A stretch of 64,000 nucleotides of DNA from Emydura subglobosa (lineage: Eukaryota; Chordata; Testudines; Chelidae), in assembly GCA_007922225.1 (NCBI GenBank), contig ML679966.1:32781383-32845382 (forward strand), read 5' to 3'. Position 1 is the first letter of the stretch. Each line of letters begins with the position of its first letter. This document shows positions 46,611 through 61,490 of this stretch, piece by piece. The notes beneath the pieces are model-generated. The model made no database searches and was not told where the DNA came from. It worked only from the letters and a program-made list of their open reading frames with translations. The position numbers and the translations under genes are program-made.

Positions 46611-49264
46611 CTCCGAGCCTTCTCAAATCACAACATTTAACAGGAAATGTGTTTCTCTCTGAATTATGCTCACATTTTTTCTAACAAATATCTCTAGGTC
46701 TGGATCAATGTACTTCAATCTCTGCTTTGGCCTTTGTTCAGTCTCAGGTGTCCCATGCAGAGACATAATATGAAAAGTATTGTTTAATATTTTGCCCTGT
46801 GTAAAGGTATTTCATTTATACACACAGAACCTACAGAATATACTCATATTATGCACGTTTTTAAATGTCAATGTATTTGTTTCCGCAGGCACACACTGTA
46901 CTATCGTCTCTCTTAAGCACCACGCAATACCCACACTCTAGGTGCCATATTCATTTTCTCCATTTGTGCCCAAAGTTTTAAAGACCAGCACTTTTTATTA
47001 ACAACACAACCTCTCATCTCACTTCCGCACCTCTCAAACTTCTACATATATCTAGTGCATGTTCAGACTGCTCAAAGTCTTAATGCAGATATCAACATAG
47101 TCACTTTCATACAGACATTACATCATCTCATTTGAATAACACCCCTCTCGCCCACATTATTTACTCACATCTGCCCATACCGTGAGTATATAGTATGAAA
47201 GTTAGGTGAAGTTGGGAATGCTATAGTAGTTTCAAGTGTGCTTGTAAGAGAAAATGCATTATACAAAGAAGGCTTCAAGGAGAATAATATTAAAACCACA
47301 ACAGGATATTAATATTCACAAGCCAAAGTGTTAATATCTTATTTTGTTATTAATTTACTGAAGCCACTTCCCAATCTACAAATTCCACATGAGAAACTAG
47401 TAAAAAATGTCATTGTAGCAGAAATGGTAGTCCTAGATCTCCCATTGCAAACAAACAAATAGAATATTCAGACTTTAATCCACTTTGTAGTACCGCTCAA
47501 AAAATTAAGCAATAACAAAGAGCAAGGAAAATAATTCCTGGCAATTAAAGCCCTGATCCAAAATCCAATGGAAGTCCCTCCACACCCTTGGAGACCAACT
47601 GGAAAAGATAAGGGCCTGAGATTAAGTCAGAGCATAACCCACTAAATTCCAAGAAATGCTCAAACCAGGGATTGTTACTATTATTATAAACTATATAAAT
47701 ATAAATGTATAAATATACATCCATAAGAAATCTAGATACATTGATGTGCTAAAACGTTACACAAAATGCAGTCAGGTACATAGTATTGTGTTAACAGGCT
47801 TGAAGTTTTATTTTGTTAATAACAATGAAAGACACCAGGGTGAAATCCTGTACCCACTGCACTAAATGGGAGCTCTTCCACTGACTATTAAAGGAACAAT
47901 ATTGGGTCCCAACACAATAATGATTAGGCCTTTCATTCGCCACATTTTATTACATTTATAATGAGTCTTATTTTATTTCTGACTGTGCTTAGAGTAATAA
48001 AGAGCATCTTTATGGCCCCTGTGACTCCTGCCAGATTTTTACTTTTTTTTTTTTTTTTTTTTAAAAGACATGACTCCATGCTGTGCGCTTAATTTAATTG
48101 TGAAGTTATAAGTGCCAACAACGTTTATGATTCATTTCTCTGGAGAATAAGTAATCAGCACCTTTTCTTCTGAATGGCAATTTTGAATAAAGGCTGTCAA
48201 TGTTGCTCTGAAAATGGAGCCAGGTTTCTGTTAAAAGCAGAACACCTTGTTAACCATCAGAATTACTACACATATAAAATACAATTTAAAAAAAATAGTA
48301 TTCTAAAAGTCTTCTTTGTGGGTAATCCTTAGGTAACAGAAGACAGTGGTAGTGGCTCCTTGGGTATTTCACCTCCCAGCCCATTGCCAAGGGGGTGCTA
48401 TTTGGGAGAAAGGAGGCACAGAGCAGGATTTCTTTATTTGCCATGTAAAGCATCACACACACACACCTCTAGGCTATACACAGATAATAGTAGTAGTAGT
48501 ATTACTGTACCATGTAGGAGCCCTGGGCATGGATCAGAACTCCATTGTACTAGGTGCTACACAGCATAAGAGGATCAAAATCATTAGTTGAACCAATCCT
48601 GAATGAAGGTCAGGGTCAAATCTCACTTGTGTTTTAATGTTTCAAAGTGTATAAAGATTCAAGAGGACAACAAAGATATACAGTAACTTTCTCCTTTGAG
48701 CAAATATAGGCCATTTGATTCTGTTTACATCCCTTTTTTAGCTGATGCATCAGTCTCACTTTTTTTTAAGGAAAAAGTCTTTGAAAAGCACACTTTTAAA
48801 CTGTGTGTAATTTAAATGCACAGCACAGCTCTTCTGTTTAAATTAGATAAAATCTAAGATACAGTGTGTAAGTGATGCCAGATTAGTGTCACTGGCTAGA
48901 AAACACAGGAGGCACAGAAAATGCCTAACATCCATCTGCCAAACCTTTGCTCAGCTACAACTTATTCTTTGCTGTTCTATTTAGAAAGAAAACTTTTTAT
49001 ATTCTGAATTTTTAAAAGAGCACCCTTGCTCCGAAAGCTGACTCAGTAAGTCCCAATATACACTGATTTAATAAACAATTCTGTCCTTGATCCATGACTG
49101 CAGAGTGCCCCAGGTGCAGCAGAACTGGTCTGGTTCCCGTGTGCTAAAGCAGGATTAGAGAAGCCTATGCAAAGAGTCCACAACCCCTGTGCCCCATATT
49201 GCTCAGGTGTATATATGGATCCTAATTACATACAACAAGTAGGTTTCAAGGAAGGCTTGACAAG
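46611..49264. other. Unassigned intron-like sequence
   Basis: A 20-base T run lies at 48043-48062. A (CA)n stretch lies at about 48450-48466. A palindromic-core copy lies near 47838-47900. No gene is seen. Confidence 0.4.
48480..48580 (+). repeat. Copy of the GTAGCACC/GGTGCTA dispersed repeat
   Basis: TAGTAGTAGTATTACTGTAC, CATGTAGGAGCCCTGGGCAT and CCATTGTACTAGGTGCTACA keep the order of the copy at 11966-12095. Confidence 0.5.
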
Positions 49265-49398
49265 GAGTTGGGCAGGAGGGTTGTTAACCCGCCAAGATTG
49301 TCCTGAGGTCTCCGGGAATTAAAGATTAATCTTTAATTAAAGATTATGTCATGGGATGAAACCTCTAGGAATACGTCCAACCAAAACTGGCAACCCTA
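49265..49398. mobile_element. DNA-transposon-like repeat ending in TGGCAACCCTA
   Basis: CCAAGATTGTCCTGAGGTCT, a palindromic TTAAAGATTAATCTTTAATT, and a right end CAAAACTGGCAACCCTA are visible. The GGCAACCCT terminus is shared with the right end of the element at 63136-63573, suggesting related hAT-like termini. The left end is unclear. Confidence 0.45.
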
Positions 49399-50498
49399 TG
49401 GGCAAGAGCTATGGACCCACTGCTGTGTGCATACCCACACATTGTCTTCTTGTTAAGTGGGGTCACAGGAACAGCAGAAGCTGCTACAGCCTTGGTGCTT
49501 TCAATAGTTGAAATATATTGTAATATTGTCTCTTTATAATTAGTCAAGCATAGTCAGTGCAAGAGGTTTCCTACATAATGCAGATACACACAGATTCTGC
49601 ATGCTCAGAGTCTATAGGAACCATCTTGATACGTATCTAAATGAGTTGTAGTTTAAACTTTATATCCCTGGTCTCACTCTGGGTTTCTGAAGTACAGAGA
49701 CTGCAGCATACTCACAAGGAAAACACTCTCAACAGCCTGACTGTGCTATAATGTACGACAGTAAAGGCCTTGGAGTAGGTCTGTTACTTTTGCTCCATAG
49801 TGGGGGAGAGTGAGAACATTACTTTCTCATAGCCCTGCCTAATAACCTCATCAAGCCCAACTATTTATGGGGAGATAGCTAGGGGTTGCTGAGAAGTGCA
49901 GGATTTAATTCTTGGCAACAATCCATCCTTAATACAGATTAGGATATACTTTCAGATATTCCACAGGAGTTCCTAGGTAGATCAGTGGTAAGAACCAATG
50001 TGATTCTGTTGCCAGCTTGGCACTAACACCCTTTTTGACATCCATTATCTTTTGAAACAGATTTTTTTTTTAACTCCACATTTGGTATTCTGCTGTTCTA
50101 ATTCATGATCAGAAGTTCTTTAAAACAGAAGTTAAACAGTTTGGTTTCTGTGTCTATTCAGAGGTCTGAGATCTTGGGATACTACCAGTACAAAACTAGA
50201 GAACTCTAGAAGTCTTCGCTAAAAGCATGAAAGCATTGGAAATTAATTAAACACTCGAGCTTGAAGCTACATCATCCCATAGAAGTTCTTCTAGATAGAA
50301 AGCATGTAGTCATTACATTCTCACTTCAGACATGCCAATTTAAAAAGAACCAAAATGTGTCTAGCCATATGGTTTGATAGCATTTCACTGGTGTACTATG
50401 GAAAGCTTTCATGCACGCACGAAATTCTAGTATTTGGAACACTGTGATTTAGGGTGTTTAATTGTGATTTAAACATTTTTGCTTTACTAGAAAAATTG
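49399..50498. other. Unassigned intron-like sequence
   Basis: No gene or named repeat is seen. Confidence 0.4.
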
Positions 50499-50775
50499 CC
50501 TTTAACCATTCCTTATTTCAAAAGGAATGGTTAAAGGGACAGTAACTTTCAGTATTTATTGAAATTTATTGAAATAATTGAATATTAGTAGTCAATTATT
50601 ATTTAAGTATTGCATTATATTATATATAATTATATTATATAATTACATAGTATTAATATGATATATTAATAAATATAAATATATAATATGTTTATATATA
50701 ATATATCTTTATAAATATTATATTATTAATTGAATATTATTGAATTATTTCAATAATAGTTGAAATAAGCAATCA
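50499..50775. repeat. Perfect 16-bp hairpin followed by very AT-rich sequence
   Basis: CCTTTAACCATTCCTT (50499-50514) pairs perfectly with AAGGAATGGTTAAAGG (50522-50537) over a 7-nt loop. 50540-50775 is almost wholly A and T, with nested TATAAT/ATTATA words and inverted ATTGAATATTATTGAATTATT-like segments. Confidence 0.75.
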
Positions 50776-53700
50776 GGCAATTAAATATACCCCAACATGA
50801 ATTCTTAATTAAAAAGGCATGATCCTGGGTAAAGCAACACCAAAACATTCCTATCGCACCATTCCCAAAAGCAGCATTCCATCAATGAAGCCCAGCTATA
50901 CAAAAGTAGATTTTGCGAATCGTCGTTTACTCTTATCCAGTTGGAAGACAGGATTTTTTCCAAGCACAATCAATAAAGCAATAAGACACCAGGGAGCATG
51001 TTTCACTCGGAGATATTTTATCTCACTTTAGTTGCATTTTGAGGGCAAACATCAAATGTCACTTAAGAGCCACATTCACTGTGGCTAATCTGTCTTCAGA
51101 AATGCCACAACAGCAGCAGAATGTTTTTAACATATAAAGAACATCTGAAGTTTCACTGGGGAGTAGGAGAAGGAAAGAAGGTCATCTGAAAATATAATTG
51201 GGACCTTCATCCAATGTCAGCCATAAAATACTTGAGCTCTGTAGTATTAGATTAAAAGAGACTAAGCTAAAATCAGAGGATTTAAAAATCACATTAGCCT
51301 TTTGTGTGTTTTCCATACAAGTTGTTTGATGTCTAGACTGGAAGGTGGATGCAGTATATATAGTCTGCACCAGAGTAAAGTAGCATTTCCTTTTTCTCAT
51401 TCATCTCCCATCTCGTATCTGTGTGTGAGAGAGAGACACAGATAGACAGAGAGAATGGGCAAGCAAGCGAGAGCACACGCACGCAGGCAGGGTGGGCTTC
51501 TTTTATACTATAACATAGAGCTAGATGCTGATTAGTGAACAGATGTTGCAATCCCAGGGGTTGTTATAATCTCAAGGGCCATATAATCTCAGAAGCCATA
51601 TAACCCATACTTTATGCTCCTCACTATTCACTAATGGACTTTAAGGATTAATCCATAACTTGAAACTTTTCCTGATGAGTAGGCTCCCCAATACAAGTGG
51701 CACAGGTAGACATCACCAATCTCTGCCATGCTTCCTCTCCAGTAATATGCACAGATGGGATGCATTGGACAGTCCTTGGGGTACACTAGACAGCCAAGAC
51801 CCAGAGAATACTCTCAAAACAGCTGTATTTTTACCTCTGATAGTAGGCTCATTTTGCTGCAACTGTGTGTCCCTCTCACTCCTGCAGACTAGCTTAGTCT
51901 GAGTCAGATCTCATCTCTTCTAATGCATCCTGACCAGACAGCTGAGCATTCAGCATTCCAAAGTTCACACACACCCCTCCACACACACCCACACCCTGGG
52001 CCAGCAGTGACACGTAAAGGAAGTCTTGTTTTTCAGCTGTACAGTCCAGTGTCAAAAGGCACCTCAGCTCCCAGTCCTTCTCCCTGTTCCTGCTCTTTCA
52101 TGCTGGACAGCTGCTGTTCTTTCTTTGCCTCTCAGTATTACTTCCCACTCCAGACAGGCTGCCACATGGCAGATCCAGTATGTAAACCAGCCATATATCA
52201 TCATGTGCACACAGTACAATCACAAGTCATTAAAAGCTTGATATGTCTGCATTAGTAGAGATCACCTTAAAAGATGGGTGTTGTGTCACTTAATTACCTT
52301 AAAAATTGGTTCCAGTGGGCATTGCTACTTAGAGCTTCAGTCAAGATTCCTGAATGATGAGGAAGAAGGGGAGGAGAAAGAGGAGATATTCTATACCATA
52401 AACTGGGGCTCTTCAGAGTCTCCCCAAGGGGAGATTGCTCACAGCAGAAATCTGGAGATTAACGTTTGGATGATGCAGAACAAAGAAACCATTGGTCCAG
52501 ATTGCTACAGAGAGTTTGCAGAAACCTGATTTACTAGAGGGGAAAAATATCCCTGGCTCTCAAGCCACAAAATGTGAGTTACATGTTTATCCTAAAAATG
52601 TAAGATATTTGTCTGAGCCCATCTGGTTCAGTCCTTTCAACATCCATCCCTCTCTGCTTTTATTCATATTGGCCCATTTTCTAGTTACAAGAACACACAC
52701 AAGACACTGTTGTCTTTTTTGTAACTTGATTAATTACACTTTATTAGAAAATATGGATGTACAGATAGTAATGGATTCCGTTCAGTTCATTAATTGAGAC
52801 ATCAAATGGTCATGCTCAATTGGTTTTTATTAATCAATGATTAGACATCTAAGCTTAATCAGCACAAACACAGAAAGGAGAAATTAATATTGTTCTAAAT
52901 CACCCTTCCTGGGGATCCAGTTTGTAGCATTTCTCAGGTCTAATTTGATAATCATTTCATAGGTTTTTATACTGTATGTGTTTACTTCATTCTATAATTT
53001 GCAGTTAGCTATAATCCTATCACCACCAATCACCATCAAATGTTACCCGTGAGGTCAATCATCTAGATAGTTACAGGTTCCATTATGCCCCAATACACTA
53101 CAAATTTCAAGAGTACAAAAGATCACAGTATTTTTGGCCTGTTTAACAACAGAGACAATACTAGGTTACAAGTAACACTTCTCAACCAATCATTTAATTT
53201 TGCCCTTTGCAATTGGTTATACATTTTATGTATTATACAATCATATGTTATCATCACACTGAGGTTATGCACCTATAAGATGAATCATGCTCCTTTATAT
53301 ATTTCTGTTATATGCTACCTTTTTTGTCGTTTCCGTTACAATTTCATTAGTCAATCACAAGCGTTGTTTTCAACTTTAAAAATAGGCTTTGAAAGTGGGT
53401 CATGATCTTAGCTAGATACCGCTTATAGAGCAAAAATATATATACTAGTAATTCTGTATTGTCTCTTAGCATTACTTCGCAACAACACATTATGGGAACA
53501 TTGGCCAATATGCTAACAGTCAAATATACCTTTTTGGTTTCCATGGGGGATGGTGGGAGCTCAAGGCCCATATGGAAACAGAATCCACTAACTATTATCA
53601 AGAGGAGCCAATAAAGAAAAGTCTTTGAGGCAGGGACTCTGTTTTCCTGTGTGCATGGACGGTATCTAGCACATTGTGGGGTCTACCAGAATACATATGA

Positions 53701-53966
53701 ATAAGAACTGGAATGTCATAATCTCACAGCAATCTGACAGGATCTTGCAATTATTATGGAATTCAACGTCATTTTAAGTTAAACATAGCCTGCTAAATAA
53801 ATAATTCTACAAGAGAAATATTTCAAGACATGAAAGATCAATGCTGCAGAAATTCATTGAATTAATTCATTTTATAACTTTCATAGGTTTTTATTTTAGT
53901 GTTTGAATTTATCATAGAAGAAATAGTGTAGAGAGGCATAAATAGATATATTGTTCCAAAACTGAG
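50776..53966. other. Unassigned intron-like sequence
   Basis: A GA/CA-rich stretch lies at 51423-51485. CA/CC-rich sequence lies at 51966-51995. A reversed GTAGCACC-repeat copy lies near 53625-53705. Several open frames of 80-110 codons (51660, 51923, 52492, 53085) have no recognisable domain or splice context. Confidence 0.4.
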
Positions 53967-54241
53967 TTCCAGAGGGGTAGCCGTGTTAGTCTGTATACAG
54001 CAAAAACAACGAGAGTTCTGTAGCACTTTAAAGACTAACAAATTCAATTGCAGCAGGCATAAGCTTTCATGGGCTTCAGTCCACTTCCTCAGATGCAGTT
54101 GGTAGAAATAATACAGCAAATATTGGCAACATATATAGGAGGCAACATATACATATCCAAAGGCATAGACAACAATGGGGTAGGTGGATGAAAGCCGGGT
54201 ACTTGAGGCCTAATGACAACCATTGAGTAGGAGGTGAGAAT
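53967..54241 (-). mobile_element. Penelope-like element 3' end
   Basis: The reverse complement carries AGCTTATGCCTGCTGCAATT, TTAGTCTTTAAAGTGCTACA and TAACACGGCTACCCCTCTGG. It also carries ACCCCATTGTTGTCTATGCC, matching the order of 25848-26062. No endonuclease coding sequence remains. A different old repeat (TTCTCAACTTTTTCCACACC) begins at 54242. Confidence 0.75.
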
Positions 54242-54474
54242 GGTTCTCAACTTTTTCCACACCATGATCCCATGTTACGATGTAAAGAAGTTTCAGGATT
54301 CCCCTCTTATCTACACATAAAGAAAGGAAGATGGGCATGACTAGAGCGCAGCAAAATTTGTTGGATTAATAGTTTATTCACTGAAAAATGCAGTTTCAGG
54401 CAACCATACATTAATGCTCTGAAAAGCTTCAGCCCTGTCCTGGGATTTGCTACACCCTGGATTGGAATCACCTT

Positions 54475-55062
54475 CTTGTGGCTCATCTGGGGAATTAGCT
54501 TGCCACTTTCCATCTCCCATCTGATGATTGCTCACCTTTTTGCTCTAGTCACTCACTCTGTGGCTTCCCTCCTGCTAATCCAGAGCTGTACTGCCTTTCC
54601 TTCATGGCTTAGCCCTTTGGCCAAGTCACCATCATCCTCCCCTTCTGAGGTATTATCAGAGTCTCCTTCCACAAAGTCTCAGGCCATCTCCATCTGCATT
54701 GTATTGACTGTGCCACTCCCACAGTGGTGGATAGGGGAACCCGGGCCCGCCCTGTTCACCCAGTTCCAACCCAGGGACTCTTGAACCAGCAGTTTGGGTC
54801 TATCCCTCTTGGACCTTATTGCTCCTTCTCTAGACTACTTCCTACTCTGCCTTTCTCAGGCTCCTCTTCTTCCCCTTGTATCAGGAAGTGTGACTCCAGG
54901 CTCACCTCACCACAGCCCCCTCCTCTATCCTCAGAGTCTGGGCTTTATAGAAGCTCTGCCTGTTCCTGCCCAGGTGAGCGTCATTCTCAGTCAGTCTAAT
55001 GACCCCTTAGCTCCCCAGAAGGCACAGCCTAAGGATAATTGGCCTCTCATGCCACTTTAACC
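54475..55062 (-). repeat. Possible antisense LTR-like block
   Basis: A GC-richer block whose reverse strand carries a TATA box (CTATAAAGCC at 54950-54941), followed by purine-rich sequence, like an LTR promoter region. It has no paired copy, no clear TG/CA ends and no internal genes. Open frames on both strands have no domain. Confidence 0.35.
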
Positions 55063-55159
55063 CCATACTTGGTGGCCGGGGGGTGAATGTCCCCAAAAAA
55101 ATTTGGGCTAGATTCACAAGGACACAGGCACCATTCACAAAATCATTAGCCAGTGGAGG

Positions 55160-55320
55160 AGAAGGTTGTGTCCCCCCCATAGTAAGAATACTCAGATGAG
55201 ATGTGGGAAACCCAAGTTCAAGTCTCTCCTCTAAATCAGGCAGATGGGGACTTGAACACAGATCTCTCACATGGCCAGATGAACACTGTAACCATGGGTT
55301 ATAGTGTATGGGGGGGGGGG
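55160..55320. repeat. SINE-like repeat with inverted B-box-like motifs, ending in a G12 run
   Basis: AGTTCAAGTCTCTCCT and GGGGACTTGAACACAG form an inverted pair like that at 37076-37140. A run of 12 G lies at 55309-55320. Confidence 0.45.
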
Positions 55321-55329
55321 CTTTTCCTC

Positions 55330-55570
55330 CAGTGGTGGTTTTCTGAATGACATTTCCAAATTTCCTTTGCTTTTAATAAAAAAAAGTCATTTAAAATGCC
55401 CAAAATATAAAGAAAATATTATGTTCAACCCACAATTTTTTTTTCACTTTCTGTTTTGCCAAGAAAACTGAAAAAATGTTTCAGGTCAATCTAAATAAAA
55501 AATATTTTCGATGTTTTGGTTTTGCCAGTGAACCAAAAAAATTGGTTGTTCTCACAATTCTAATCAAAAC
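55330..55570. repeat. AT-rich foldback-like repeat copy
   Basis: TGCCAAGAAAACTGAAAAAA, TGTTTCAGGTCAATCTAAAT and GCCAGTGAACCAAAAAAATT correspond, largely in the other orientation, to 16500-16690. Confidence 0.45.
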
Positions 55571-58500
55571 ACACACTCCAGAACATTTTTGAGGACCCCA
55601 GACTGAGAGCCCACAAGCAAAATATATCCCACATCATAAAGGAGATATTGATCAATTATCATAAATCAGATATCTGAAAAAGCCGATCCTGGAAGAACGA
55701 CAAATCCAGTAAGTCCCAGTTTCATATGAAACAAAACACACTGTTAAGCTCAGCATTTTGGGTTTTAATCACCCTTATTCACTGATCGTTATAATGTATA
55801 ATAAGAGAATCAGCTGGAGTTCAGAGTACCCTTCTAGTTATTTACATTCCTACTGAGGCTTGGAGAACATGTAGCCATTGTAAGAAATGGATATTTTGAA
55901 CTTCATCAAGTAAATGATCATTAGAATATTGAGCCCTTAATCACCAATTAGAATTTGTTGACCATAGGCAGACTAAGTCACAGTTTTATTATCTCAAATG
56001 CAATTTAATTAAGCTTCAATATGCATCCAAGTTAAAATTAATACTATTCATGCTGCTATGAAGCACAGTGTATGCTTGACATCTATATCTTGGCAACCAA
56101 AAGGACTTATTAAACAAAATAAATCCAGGAATTTTAGCTTTTCATGCATAAGTGCAGACAGAATCATGCATCTTGTATTTCACAGGAAGGTTGGTGTCGT
56201 AAGTCTTGTGATATTACCAGGAGGTCACAATTCCAGGTAAACAACAGTCAGAATGGTACCTATACTTAAAGGAAAGCTGTCATTCAGTTTGCTACAGCTA
56301 TAAGGGCCTTATTCAAAGCCCATTGAAGTCAGCAGGAATCTTTCCATTGACTTCAGGGGATTTTGGATTAGGTTCTGAGACAGCCCCCTTTATATGGTAT
56401 GGCCTGAATATTTTAAAATACAGATCAATACATTTAACTTTAGTACATCTGTAGTAGCTCATTCAATATGATTGGGACCAAGGTTTTTCCAATCTAAAAA
56501 AAATTCACTTAGTGCATTCTTATATTTAAAACTTTATGCTGCTCTTGCTCAGTCTAATGACGTTTCACTGCATATTGCATTTTACTTCAAGTGGCATTAT
56601 TGAGCCTTCCAAAGAGATTTAAAAAAAAGATGTTTACCCAAAGAAAATAATCGATTAACATTATTTAATAAATAGCATTAAGCATTCATCATTCTTCTTC
56701 TGCCACCTCCACCAAGAAAAAGGTTAGGCTGACAAAATCTGAAACTCTATATCTTTAACTTATATTTATTTTTCCTCCTCATCTTCCTCCCTCTCCATAC
56801 CAACTCCAGCTAGTCTTTTTCCCCCCTCAACTGTTCTTTTAGTCATATTTCACACTGTTCATTTTGTGCTCCATTTTCACACTTTTTTTATGCCTTAGGT
56901 TTTTTCTCTGTACCCTCTTGTGTGATCATAGTCAGTCCTAAAGAAATATGAACCCCCATCAGAGTTCAAGTTGAATGTTTGAACCCAAAATGTTGGTTTG
57001 GGTAGGAAACAAGGGAAAACAAGTTTGCCCTTCCCTACTCTAGACTTTTTTTTAAAAGGACAACTAATTTATTTTTCTAAACTGAATTTTTTTAAAATCA
57101 AGTGTCTGAGACAGCCCCCTTTAAATGGTATGGCCTGAATATTTTTAAACTCTGTTTTGTAACAGTTTTCATAAGTTTATGCTTGCCTCCCTGCCAATGC
57201 TTTCAAATGTCTAGTTGGCAAGGGACAGTGGGCAGGTCCAGGAGCAGCACCACCAAATGCTTATCCCTGCACCCATCCCACTCCATCACATACTGCCGGT
57301 CTCTTCTGCAGCAGTAGGCAGAGCAGCACTAAGGTAAGGCATCCCCTGCCACTTTCTTAAACAGCTCCTCATATTTCATACAGATGTTCTGGAAAGTGAA
57401 GAAGGCCCTCTGCTATTACTCTCTTTCTCACACACTCCCATTTCTTCCTGACCCAGGGCAGGACCCATGAAAGTGAAATGCGTTTCATTTGCTACTGCTC
57501 CCCCTCCCAAACAGTGGATTGAAGAGGGAAGACTGCATTTATCCTGCCCCCTATCCAGCTTTCAGTCACTTCCAAGTCCTATGGAGGATGATTTAGGGAC
57601 AAATGGGTTTCCCTGCCCTGCTACATGCCTCTTAACCTCAAGTCTTGTGCAGTAGTCTAGAAGTGAAAGATGCTCTCCTGACTTCCTCTAGATCCTACTG
57701 CTCCCTGATTGTGTGGCGAGGTCACAGAAAAAGGACTGCCTGCCCTCCAGCTCAGAATCTGTGGTGGGTCTCTTTTGTTATTTGTAAGCACCTCCTCTCA
57801 GGGCCTTGGGAATAGCACAAACGTGAACGCCCCACAGAGCAGTGCACAAGTTTGATGCTATTATGCTGGTGCAAGAGACAGGACATGCAACTTGACTGTC
57901 AACAAACCAGTGAGACAGACTCTATACAAACTGCTGTCAAGAGTACTATGTAAACTGGAAAAGACAAACATGTTTTCACTAACGTCTGTCAGTTATAGTG
58001 ATCTAGTCATTTGTCGCTACAGCAGGCACAACATTTTCAGACAGAAAAGTGATTTTCAGGTTGACCGTACTCTTAATTCTCTTATTAACAGGCCCTTGTA
58101 TATAAAGAGTGCAAACACCACATCAAAGCACCTTTAGTGCCTTTTATTTCTTCAGAAAATTACAGTCCAAGTTAAGATTCGATAGTCTGATAGGCAACAG
58201 ACCCTCTCTCGCAGTAGAGAAAATTCTCTTCTAGCAATCTGTTTTGGCACAATCTCTATAATTTTGCTACACAGTTCTGACAGTGAGAAAAATGACCAGT
58301 TACTTGAAATAGGAGGAGGGAAGCTCTAACAGTCCACATGCTACAGCTGTAGTTGTCTTTTTAGAGCCCCATTAAATACAAAATTCTTGGGATTTTTCAC
58401 TTTAAAAAACTGACTATCTTTAAAAATCAGCAGATTCAGAGGTGGGGGGAAATCAAACTGTCTTCAGAAGCTTTTTGAAACAATTTGTTTTCACATCAAG

Positions 58501-58596
58501 CTGAGTGGAAAACAAAAAACCTATGTAAATGAGGTCTCCCCTGAGCCACAATATGATATTAAATTGAAGATATGAATTCCCTTCACACAGATGCTC
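55571..58596. other. Unassigned intron-like sequence with a 41-bp direct duplication
   Basis: A palindromic-core copy lies at 56319-56360 (CCCATTGAAGTCAGC ... CATTGACTTCAGGGG). A 41-bp segment at 56374-56414 recurs at 57105-57145 with one mismatch. No gene is seen. Confidence 0.5.
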
Positions 58597-58870
58597 TGGC
58601 CTGAGCTACACAAGAAAATTAGGTCGATTTAACTACATCGGTCAGGGAGATGAAAAATCCAAACCCCTTAGTCACATAGCTTAGCCAACCTAAGTCCCTG
58701 TGTAGACAACTCTTAAGTTGTTAGAAGAATTCTTCCATCAACCTAGCTACTGCCTCTCAGGGAGGTGGATTATCTATGCCAATGGGAGAATCCCTCCCAT
58801 CAGCATAGGTAGTGTCTACACTAAAGCGCTACAGTTGTGCCTCTAATGTTTTAAGCATAGAAAAGCCCTT
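58597..58870. mobile_element. Short TIR element (MITE-like)
   Basis: The left end TGGCCTGAGCTACACAAG and the right end AGCATAGAAAAGCCCTTA are diverged inverted termini. The interior includes AGGTCGATTTAACTACATCG and a strong hairpin CTATGCCAATGGGAG...CTCCCATCAGCATAG (58774-58808), as well as AGTGTCTACACTAAAGCGCT. It has no coding capacity. I recall closely similar repeats as abundant in turtles. It lies about 670 bp upstream of the receptor exon. Confidence 0.65.
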
Positions 58871-61059
<2,189 letters not shown>

Positions 61060-61490
61060 CATTGATAACAGAGATATGTTTACTGCGGGAGATAATAGAC
61101 ACACTGTGGGTGGAGGGCAACAGATCAAATATGCAGTTACATTTTGAGAAAAGTATTCGACCCAAGTGACAGCGTGTTTTTGTCTTATTTTTTCCCGTGA
61201 GAGTTCATTCAAAAGTGTAGTTATTGCCTGGTTTCACCCACTATTGTAATTGGGGCATTTAATGTACTGGATGAGGTACACCACATGTTGTGATAGGTAT
61301 GACTAGGATCCCTGGATTTTGAAAGGTGTGTTGTGGGGGGTACTGAAAATCATAGTAGTGGAGATAAGTGTTCCATCAGTTGTTATGAAAGAATCTGGTG
61401 CAGCTTTGAGTTGGTGTGTCCTGGTCTGTGGGGAGTTGCGTCTGATGATGAGCATGGCGATGCTGCAAAACCTGCAGACATATCTCCATG
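61060..61490 (-). mobile_element. Penelope-like endonuclease fragment, reverse orientation
   Basis: The reverse complement contains ACAACATGTGGTGTACCTCA, AGTACATTAAATGCCCCAAT, GTGGGTGAAACCAGGCAATA and AGACAAAAACACGCTGTCAC. These correspond in order to ACAACACATGGTGGACCTCG, AGTGCATTAACTGCCCCGGT and AGACAAGAACACCCTATTAG in the + strand copy at 61560-61690. It is a diverged second copy of the same endonuclease region. It has frame breaks and is not functional. Confidence 0.65.

Noticed and set aside
54476..55060. Possible coding exons (several open frames of 88-102 codons)
   Set aside because: Frames overlap on both strands in a GC-richer block that looks like an antisense LTR. No family resemblance is seen.
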